Assembly (NCBI GenBank): GCA_944393755.1 | Contig: CALYBF010000029.1 | Coordinates: forward strand, 1-12,566 | Direction: 5' to 3' | Source: an uncultured Clostridia bacterium | GTDB taxonomy: Bacteria; Bacillota; Clostridia; TANB77; CAG-508 | DNA length: 12,566 bases | Shown here: positions 8,035-12,566 of the stretch, piece by piece | How the letters are laid out: the number at the start of each line of letters is the position of its first letter | How positions within the stretch are numbered: the first letter of the stretch is position 1 | Notes under the pieces: generated by a model | Told to the model about the DNA's origin: nothing | Databases searched by the model: none | Seen by the model: only the letters and a program-made list of their open reading frames with translations | Translations under genes and position numbers: made by a program

Positions 8035-8281
8035 TAAAGTGTTAGTGAAACTATATGTACCATTATTAGAAAAACAGTTTGATGTTTGGATTCCGATTAG
8101 TAGGAATGTTTCAAAAGTTATTGTACTACTAGTAAAAGCTCTTAAAGAATTTAGTGGAAATACATATAATCCTAAATATATGCCAAAACTTTATGATAAA
8201 GTTTCTGCTAAAGAATACAATATAAATGCTAGTGTAAAAGAAAACAATATAATAAACGGAACAGAAATAGTTTTAATTTAA
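8027..8281 (+). CDS. esaB: EsaB/YukD ubiquitin-like T7SS protein
   Basis: This small cytosolic protein has a ubiquitin-like pattern: strand K-V-L-V-K-L-Y-V-P, a second strand F-D-V-W-I-P, a helix around V-S-K-V-I-V-L-L-V-K-A-L, and a closing strand G-T-E-I-V-L-I. Its 84 residues match the YukD/EsaB family (about 80), a conserved T7SSb component needed for or regulating secretion. I chose ATG 8027 because GGTGA (8017-8021) sits five bases upstream and the protein then starts at the usual point before the first strand. ATG 8012 and ATG 8021 are in-frame alternatives adding 5 or 2 residues. The gene overlaps the essC stop codon by 8 nt, so translation is probably coupled. In most T7SSb loci esaB is a separate small gene near essC, as here. 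Confidence 0.88.
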   Translation: MNNKVLVKLYVPLLEKQFDVWIPISRNVSKVIVLLVKALKEFSGNTYNPKYMPKLYDKVSAKEYNINASVKENNIINGTEIVLI

Positions 8282-8286
8282 AAAGA

Positions 8287-8343
8287 CGGTGTGAGAATTT
8301 AAAATTTGCTAATAAAGTATTTAAATTATAAATTCTCACACTG
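8287..8343 (+). promoter_or_regulatory. hairpin after the essC-esaB unit
   Basis: A perfect 12-bp stem (8289-8300 with 8330-8341) extends by a G-U and a C-G pair to 8287/8343. Inside it a further 5-bp AT helix (8303-8307/8323-8327) can form. No U tract follows, so termination is uncertain. It lies 6 nt after the esaB stop and 24 nt before the next start codon. It may end or stabilise the T7SS transcript. A weak TATAAA (8327-8332) within the right arm could start transcription of the next gene. Confidence 0.5.
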
Positions 8344-8367
8344 CTGATGTAATATATAGAGGATAAT

Positions 8368-9858
8368 ATGGAAAAGCTTATAAAGAAAAAAGAAAATATA
8401 TTTATAATTGTATTAATTTTTATTTCGTTAATAGGGGTAACTTTTTATGTTAGCTTAGAAGCGAATGATGAATTGTGGAATTTTCAAAATGTATATAAGA
8501 TGTATAATGGATATCAAATCTATGAAGATGCAAATGTTATCTGTACACCATTGTTTTTCTACATAGGTAATTTATTATTTAATATTTTAGGAGCAAATTT
8601 CTTTGTTTTTAGAATTTATAATATTTTGATATTTTTATTTTTTTATTTTTTGATATATAAAATTTTAAGAATAATGCAAGTCAATATGAAAATTTCACTT
8701 GCTTGTACATTTATCTTATTAATATTTGAAGACTATTCATTAGTAAGAGTTATGGCTAATTATAATTCCTTGGCACTTGTTTTTTCTTTATTTGGAATAT
8801 ATCTTTTAATTAAAAACCAAATAGAGATGAGCAATAAAAATATTTTAATACAAGCTATAATTTGCTTTTTAATTATACTAACTAAGCAAAATATAGGTTT
8901 GTTTTACTTAATTGCATTATTAGGCACAATTGCAATAAAATATAGAAAAAAAAGTATAAAAAATATTTTGAAAATATGCTTAATATTAACTATGTTTAGT
9001 ATAGCATTTATATTATATTTATACTTTAAAGGAATTTTAAATGGTTTTATAAATTATACAGTATTAGGAATAAGTGATTTTGCTAATAAAAATGTTTCTA
9101 TAAATATGTTATATATTTTTGTGGGAATAGCTATTTTGATATCTAATTTGGTTTGCTCTATATTTTTTGTAAAACAAAAAAAGATTGAAATTACAGAAAA
9201 TGAAAAAAATAATTTAATAATTTTGAATTGTTTTTCAATAATGCTCTTTTTATTAATATATCCAATAATAAATATGTCGCATTTGTTATTAGCAATATCT
9301 ACTGGTATCATTTTATTTGTATATATTTGTAATATTATAATTAAAAAAAGTAATATAACTTTAAATAAAATAGACAAAATAATAATCATAAGTTTAATAA
9401 TTTTGATAATATATAGTTTATTTACAAATATTAATAGATTAATATCTTGGATAAATGTTATTAGTGATGATAAATATTATTATGAATATAATTCACCCTA
9501 TTTTGGAACAATAGTTAGTGAAGATTTATATAAAAACATTGAAAATGTTACTAAATATATAAAAGAGGAAAATGATAAAGGAAATAAAGTAATTGTTTTT
9601 TCTTCTAAAGCAGCATTATATATGGTTCAATTAAGACAAAGTAATAGTTTTTATGATTTACCTTTTAATGGTAATTTAGGTAAAATTACTGAAGAATATA
9701 TATTTAATGATTTAAAAAACAAAAAAAATACATTGATCTTAGTTGTAAAAGATGAAGAAGATATGGAATGGCAAGAAAATAGGGAAATTGTAAAAAAATT
9801 AAAAGAAGAATTAGAAAGTATCGGAACAATTGAAGATTTTGAAGTTTTAAAGCCATAA
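8368..9858 (+). CDS. polytopic membrane glycosyltransferase, GT-C/ArnT-like (GT39-related)
   Basis: The 496 residues begin with a membrane helix (about 11-30), directly followed by an external loop with N33-D34-E35, the position and form of the catalytic acidic motif of GT-C enzymes such as ArnT and PMT. The later G-Y-Q-I-Y-E-D and T-P-L-F-F-Y-I-G also match the family pattern (short loop, then Y-x-D and P-x-x-Y/F). About ten more hydrophobic segments run to about residue 355, then comes a soluble C-terminal domain of about 120 residues. Such enzymes move a sugar from a polyprenyl-phosphate donor to an external acceptor; donor and acceptor cannot be read from sequence. The start is supported by AGAGGA (8358-8363). 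Nothing in it links it to secretion, and no terminator follows before the tRNA promoter. Confidence 0.75.
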   Translation: MEKLIKKKENIFIIVLIFISLIGVTFYVSLEANDELWNFQNVYKMYNGYQIYEDANVICTPLFFYIGNLLFNILGANFFVFRIYNILIFLFFYFLIYKILRIMQVNMKISLACTFILLIFEDYSLVRVMANYNSLALVFSLFGIYLLIKNQIEMSNKNILIQAIICFLIILTKQNIGLFYLIALLGTIAIKYRKKSIKNILKICLILTMFSIAFILYLYFKGILNGFINYTVLGISDFANKNVSINMLYIFVGIAILISNLVCSIFFVKQKKIEITENEKNNLIILNCFSIMLFLLIYPIINMSHLLLAISTGIILFVYICNIIIKKSNITLNKIDKIIIISLIILIIYSLFTNINRLISWINVISDDKYYYEYNSPYFGTIVSEDLYKNIENVTKYIKEENDKGNKVIVFSSKAALYMVQLRQSNSFYDLPFNGNLGKITEEYIFNDLKNKKNTLILVVKDEEDMEWQENREIVKKLKEELESIGTIEDFEVLKP

Positions 9859-9874
9859 AAAAACAAAAAAAGTC

Positions 9875-9904
9875 TTGACAATTGATATGTAAATATGCTA
9901 AGAT
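9875..9904 (+). promoter_or_regulatory. strong promoter of the tRNA-Ser genes
   Basis: TTGACA (9875-9880), an 18-bp spacer and TAAGAT (9899-9904) are present, with an extended -10 TGC (9896-9898). The start would be near 9911, about 14 nt before the mature tRNA 5' end, typical for a stable RNA transcript. Confidence 0.8.
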
Positions 9905-9924
9905 ATTAATTGTCTGTAAGACGT

Positions 9925-10016
<92 letters not shown>

Positions 10017-10022
10017 AAATAT

Positions 10023-10056
10023 ATACCTTGAAAAAAATACAAGGTATTTTTCTTTT
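10023..10056 (+). terminator. intrinsic terminator between the two tRNA-Ser genes
   Basis: The stem ataccttg/caaggtat (10023-10030/10040-10047) has a 9-nt A-rich loop and runs into TTTTCTTTT (10048-10056). It lies 7 nt after the first tRNA. No good promoter is visible between it and the second tRNA, so the second gene must depend on read-through or on a poor promoter. Confidence 0.75.
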
Positions 10057-10065
10057 AAATGATAT

Positions 10066-10155
10066 GTAGGTGTACCCAAGTGGTGAAGGGGGCAGTTTGC
10101 TAAACTGCTAGGTCGAGCAATCGGCGCGGAGGTTCGAACCCTCTCACCTACGCCA
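10066..10155 (+). tRNA. tRNA-Ser(GCU): tRNA-Ser, anticodon GCU
   Basis: The acceptor stem GTAGGTG (10066-10072) pairs with CACCTAC (10145-10151), followed by discriminator G and CCA (10153-10155). The anticodon stem is 10092-10096/10104-10108, with GCT at 10099-10101 in the loop. There is a long variable arm at about 10109-10127. The T arm is GGAGG-TTCGAAC-CCTCT (10128-10144) with one G-U pair. It reads AGC/AGU. Confidence 0.97.
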
Positions 10156-10161
10156 TAAAAT

Positions 10162-10197
10162 GATATAAAGTAAATTTTTGCTTTGTATCTTTTTTTT
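10162..10197 (+). terminator. intrinsic terminator after tRNA-Ser(GCU)
   Basis: A 9-bp stem (10162-10170/10181-10189, one G-U pair) with a 10-nt loop is followed by eight T residues (10190-10197), 6 nt after the tRNA CCA. Confidence 0.85.
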
Positions 10198-10220
10198 GGC
10201 TAAAATAAAAAATTAAACAT

Positions 10221-10308
10221 TTTTCATATATGAAAATAGATAAAATAAGATGAATTAAGATGAAATATATATCGTGAAAATATCGTAATTTTAAAAATTA
10301 CGATATTT
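10221..10308. promoter_or_regulatory. repeat- and palindrome-rich control region before the AbiEii-type operon
   Basis: Three kinds of sites are packed here: a perfect 16-bp palindrome ttttcatatatgaaaa (10221-10236); a 9-bp direct repeat TAAGATGAA (10246-10254 and 10256-10264, 10 bp apart); and ATATCGT twice in direct orientation (10269-10275 and 10280-10286, 11 bp apart) and once inverted (10300-10306). The last inverted pair forms a 13-bp stem, 10278-10290/10296-10308. The right arm ends one base before the -35 of the operon promoter. Helical-turn spacing beside a promoter suggests operator sites for autoregulation, a common trait of toxin-antitoxin operons. A terminator role for the 10278-10308 stem is also possible. 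Confidence 0.5.
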
Positions 10309-10309
10309 A

Positions 10310-10338
10310 TTGTAAAATAAATTCGATTTTGATATAAT
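10310..10338 (+). promoter_or_regulatory. promoter of the AbiEii-type toxin-antitoxin operon
   Basis: TTGTAA (10310-10315), a 17-bp spacer and a perfect TATAAT (10333-10338) are preceded by an extended -10 TG (10330-10331). The start would be near 10345. That excludes the in-frame ATG at 10343 as a start codon and supports the ATG at 10373. Confidence 0.75.
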
Positions 10339-10372
10339 ATATATGTATAAAAAAGAGATGAGAGGTGCAATA

Positions 10373-10669
10373 ATGCCGGAAGAATTAAAAAAATATTTTT
10401 GGGATACTAAATTTGGAGAATTAGATATAAGGAAAAATAAAAGATATATAATATCAAGATTATATTGTTATGGTGATTTAAAAGCAATAAAATGGGTGGA
10501 AAAAACATATAGCAAAGAAGATATAAAAGAAGTAGCAATAAAAAGCAGGGACTTAAAACCATTAGTAGCAAATTATTTAAGACAGCAATTTAATTTAAAA
10601 AAAGAGGAAATGGCATATTATAGAGCAGTACAAGGTATGAATTATGAATATTGGAGAGTGAATAACTAA
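10373..10669 (+). CDS. small DUF6922-like protein, probable antitoxin of the AbiEii-type pair
   Basis: The 98-residue soluble protein begins with the pattern L-K-K-Y-F-W-D-T-x-F-x-x-L-D and continues through I-I-S-R-L-x-x-Y-G-D-L-x-A-I-K-W. That is characteristic of small proteins (called DUF6922 in some annotations) found directly before AbiEii-type nucleotidyltransferases. The second half (about 45-90) is helical and basic and could bind DNA. Start choice: AGAGGTG at 10361-10367 is five bases before ATG 10373, and the earlier ATG 10343 lies before the predicted transcript start. The stop codon overlaps the next start by one base (TAATG), a coupling typical of antitoxin-toxin pairs. The antitoxin role comes from family and position; no experiment is implied. 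Confidence 0.75.
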   Translation: MPEELKKYFWDTKFGELDIRKNKRYIISRLYCYGDLKAIKWVEKTYSKEDIKEVAIKSRDLKPLVANYLRQQFNLKKEEMAYYRAVQGMNYEYWRVNN

Positions 10670-11313
10670 TGTATTGGAATATATTTGATAAAGGTAGATA
10701 TGAATTATTAAAAAAAATATCAGAAGTAGTTAGTATAGATAATTGTTATATGGTAGGAGGAACAGCGCTATCATTACAATTAGGGTTAAGAGAGTCTTAC
10801 GATTTTGATTTTTGTGTAAAAAATGAGTTTAATAATGAAATATTATTAGAGGAATTAAAAAGTATAGGAAATGTAGAAGTTATACAAAATCAAAAAGGAA
10901 CTTGTGATGTTCTTCTAAACGGTGTTCAAGTAAGTTTTTTCTATTATCCTAATAAAGTATTAGCAGATTTTACAAAAGCAGAAGAAATACCACAGTTAAA
11001 CATTGCAAGTGTATTTGATATTGCAGTAATGAAATTAATTGCAATAGGAGGAAGAGGAGCAAAGAAGGATTTTTTTGATTTATATAATATAATAGAAAAG
11101 TGCAATATTAGTAGTTATGAATTAGTAAACGGATTAAAACAAAAATGTGGAGAAAATATAAACTATGTAAATATAATTATGGGATTAAGTTATTTTGAAG
11201 ATGCTGAAGATGAAATATTACCGAATACTTTCGTTAATTATAATTGGGAAAACATAAAGAAATTTTTTATTAAATTTCAAAAAGAAGTTCAAGAAGAATT
11301 AGAAAAAAATTAA
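10669..11313 (+). CDS. AbiEii/AbiGii-type nucleotidyltransferase, probable toxin
   Basis: The 214-residue protein has a polymerase-beta-like nucleotidyltransferase core. G30-G31-T-A-L-S-L precedes R41-E-S-Y-D45-F-D47, the GG...hRxSxDxD signature. A later A-V-M-K122 and K132-K133-D134-F-F-D137-L-Y139 match the conserved second half of the AbiEii family, where a Lys-Asp motif is functionally important. Toxins of this group transfer nucleotides, in some cases to tRNA, and block growth or phage spread. The usual third acidic position in V-x-V-[D]-F is Ser89 here, which I believe is common in this subfamily, so activity should not be ruled out. The start overlaps the upstream stop by one base; a weak GGAGAG (10653-10658) lies 10 bp before it, so translation probably depends on coupling. 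It sits next to two tRNA-Ser genes in an IS-marked region, typical for acquired defence genes. Confidence 0.82.
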   Translation: MYWNIFDKGRYELLKKISEVVSIDNCYMVGGTALSLQLGLRESYDFDFCVKNEFNNEILLEELKSIGNVEVIQNQKGTCDVLLNGVQVSFFYYPNKVLADFTKAEEIPQLNIASVFDIAVMKLIAIGGRGAKKDFFDLYNIIEKCNISSYELVNGLKQKCGENINYVNIIMGLSYFEDAEDEILPNTFVNYNWENIKKFFIKFQKEVQEELEKN

Positions 11314-11331
11314 CTTTATTGCACAAAAATA

Positions 11332-11340
11332 TGATAAAAT
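11332..11340 (+). promoter_or_regulatory. weak extended -10 before the transposase pseudogene
   Basis: TGA-TAAAAT (11332-11340) matches an extended -10 element. No good -35 stands 17 bp upstream; TTGCAC at 11319-11324 is too close. It would start transcription near 11347, ahead of the ATG at 11374, and may be the original promoter of the insertion sequence. Confidence 0.3.
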
Positions 11341-11373
11341 ATAGATGTAAAAATACGAAAGAAAGTGGTATAT

Positions 11374-12492
11374 ATGAAAAAAGAATTTTCAAAAAATACA
11401 ACCGAAGTATTTGCAAAAACAATGTTTCACTATGTACCAGAAATACTAAAGTATATAGATGAAATAGAAGATCCAATAAAAAGACATTATTATTCAATGA
11501 GATATTTGTTTATGTCAGAAATGTTAATGTTTTTAAGTGAAGGAAGATTACAAAGATTTACAGAAACAGCATTTGAAGAAACAAATTATATAGAAAATAT
11601 AAATAAGATAACGAAAGAAAAAATAGAAAAGATACCAGATGCAGAAATATATATAAATGTATTCTCAAGAATAAAAATAGAGGAGATAGAACAATTCCAA
11701 TACAAAATTAATTATAAAATGATAAGAAATAAAATATATAATGAAGAGAAAATATTAGGAAAATACAATTTGGTATTAGATGCAACAAGATTTCAAAAAG
11801 CACATTACGAAATAAGCCCAGAGTGGTTACGAGAAACGAAAGAACGGAAAGATAAGCTGGTATTTGTCAATGATAGAAATGAAGTTAGTAGCAAATGAAA
11901 TGGCGATATCAATAGTGAGTGAAATGATAAATAATGAAGATAAAAAGAAAGAGAATTAAACAGAAGAAAAGTATTAAATAAAAGTGTGGAAGAAATTAAA
12001 CAAGATTGTGAAATAAATGCATCAAAAAGATTAATAGCAAAATTTAGAGAAAGATATCCAAGATTACCAGCAAGAATAATAGGAGATTCATTGTATCCAT
12101 CAATAGGATTGATAGAGATGTGTGAAGAAAAAATATAGAATATATATTTGTATTAAAAGATAAAAAAAACACCAACATTGCTAGAAGAATTTCTAACAAT
12201 AGTAAGTTTAGAGACAGGAAATAGAGAATTAATAGAAAATGATAGAGAAATAATATTAACATTATGGGAAAATGAGATAGATTACAAAGGAAAGAAAATA
12301 AATATAATAAGACAAATAAAGAAAAATAAAGAAACGAAAAAATATAGTAAATGAATGTTGATAACAAACCGAGAGATAACAAGAAAAAACTTATATAAAA
12401 TAATATATTATGCTAAAGCAAGAGATTATATAGAAAATCAAGGATTCAGGGAACAAAAGATAACAAGTGGAATAGATTTAGAGCATATATAG
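11374..12492 (+). pseudogene. decayed DDE (IS4-superfamily-like) transposase, frameshifted and 3' truncated
   Basis: The open part is 11374-11898 (an in-frame GTG lies at 11365), but the protein can be followed across frames to 12492. Order: helical N-domain with Y-S-M-R-Y-L-F-M-S-E-M; first catalytic Asp in L-V-L-D-A-T-R-F; second Asp in I-I-G-D-S-L-Y-P-S; probable Glu in Y-I-E-N-Q-G-F-R-E-Q. Lesions: an extra A in 11842-11845; a shift between about 11950 and 11962, also with stops; a lost A around 12130-12133; an extra A in the A8 run 12162-12169; and TGA at 12352-12354 where Trp is expected. The reading ends at H-I-Y, where IS200/IS605-like end sequence begins. No intact ends or target duplication are visible. 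It is certainly non-functional; the exact IS family is unsure. Confidence 0.85.
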
Positions 12493-12566
12493 TGAACTAC
12501 CCATTGTCTAAAGCCAATGGGCTTCCTGCTTCTTAGACCTCGTAACCTACTATCTCCACAGGCGTT
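12492..12566 (-). mobile_element. terminal end of an IS200/IS605-type (tnpB-associated) element, cut by the window edge
   Basis: Right after the transposase remnant, the sequence gtgaactaccc, then stem cccattg/caatggg (12500-12506/12515-12521, 8-nt loop), then gcttcctgcttc, agacctcgtaacctac and ccacaggcg matches, from memory, the outer end found just after tnpB genes, in reverse orientation. On the minus strand it reads T-P-V-E-I-V-G-Y-E-V and then stop (TAA at 12533-12535), followed by E-A-G-S-P, as at TnpB C-termini. I infer that the element's tnpB lies to the right, outside the window, or that only this end remains. If a guide (omega) RNA is made it would run leftward and take its guide from about 12472-12491, inside the pseudogene. 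Confidence 0.65.

Noticed and set aside
10343..10372. ATG at 10343 as the start of the antitoxin gene
   Set aside because: It lies at or before the predicted transcript start of the TATAAT promoter (10333-10338) and has no binding site; ATG 10373 has AGAGGTG five bases upstream.
12352..12354. TGA where the transposase should have Trp, suggesting a TGA=Trp genetic code
   Set aside because: All intact genes use TGG for Trp and contain no in-frame TGA. The same pseudogene has several frameshifts, so a TGG to TGA mutation is simpler.
12044..12382. Minus-strand ORF of 112 codons in the pseudogene region
   Set aside because: It is a low-complexity Leu/Phe/Ser frame antisense to the A-rich transposase remnant, with no start signals; the + strand carries recognisable transposase sequence.
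10066..12566. Integrated element using tRNA-Ser as attachment site
   Set aside because: No copy of the tRNA-Ser 3' end is visible downstream in the window and no integrase gene is present, so only a loose association of accessory genes with the tRNAs can be stated.

Overview
The window is strongly AT-rich, with A-rich GGAGG-type ribosome binding sites, ATA/AGA/GAA-rich codon use and canonical TTGACA/TATAAT promoters. This points to a low-GC Firmicute, most likely a clostridial (gut-type) bacterium. Genes read with the standard bacterial code: Trp is TGG throughout the intact genes, and all intact genes end in TAA. Everything intact lies on the + strand.

Region 1 (about 230-8281) is a compact type VII secretion (T7SSb-like) locus in two transcription units. 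The first unit starts at a strong promoter (233-261). It encodes a secreted-type protein made of two WXG100 modules in one chain, a small helical-hairpin accessory protein, and a 549-residue protein with a helical WXG/LXG-like N-terminus, two sets of internal tandem repeats and an unrecognised acidic C-terminus (candidate substrate). A 62-nt hairpin fills the gap between the first two genes. The unit ends at a hairpin terminator (3207-3254). The second unit has its own promoter of the same form (TTGACA-17-TATTAT). It encodes the EssC motor ATPase (FHA, two membrane helices, one fully canonical and two degenerate ATPase modules) and, overlapping its stop codon, the ubiquitin-like EsaB/YukD. No EsaA, EssA or EssB gene is present in the window. 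That is either because they lie elsewhere or because this lineage has a reduced machine.

Region 2 (8282-9858) holds a large hairpin and then a polytopic GT-C/ArnT-like glycosyltransferase, probably unrelated to secretion.

Region 3 (9875-10197) holds two tRNA-Ser genes, UGA then GCU anticodon, each with encoded CCA and each followed by an intrinsic terminator; a strong promoter precedes the first.

Region 4 (10200-12566) looks like accessory DNA next to the tRNAs. A palindrome- and repeat-rich control region leads into an overlapping two-gene toxin-antitoxin type operon: a small DUF6922-like protein plus an AbiEii-type nucleotidyltransferase. Next comes a decayed DDE transposase gene (four frameshifts and one nonsense codon). 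Its 3' end is cut by the terminal hairpin of what appears to be an IS200/IS605-type (tnpB-associated) element that runs out of the window on the minus strand.

The most unusual points are the single-chain double WXG100 protein with asymmetric motifs, the T7SS gene set without its usual membrane partners, the long intergenic hairpin, the recent repeat duplication in the candidate substrate, and the nested insertion at the right edge.
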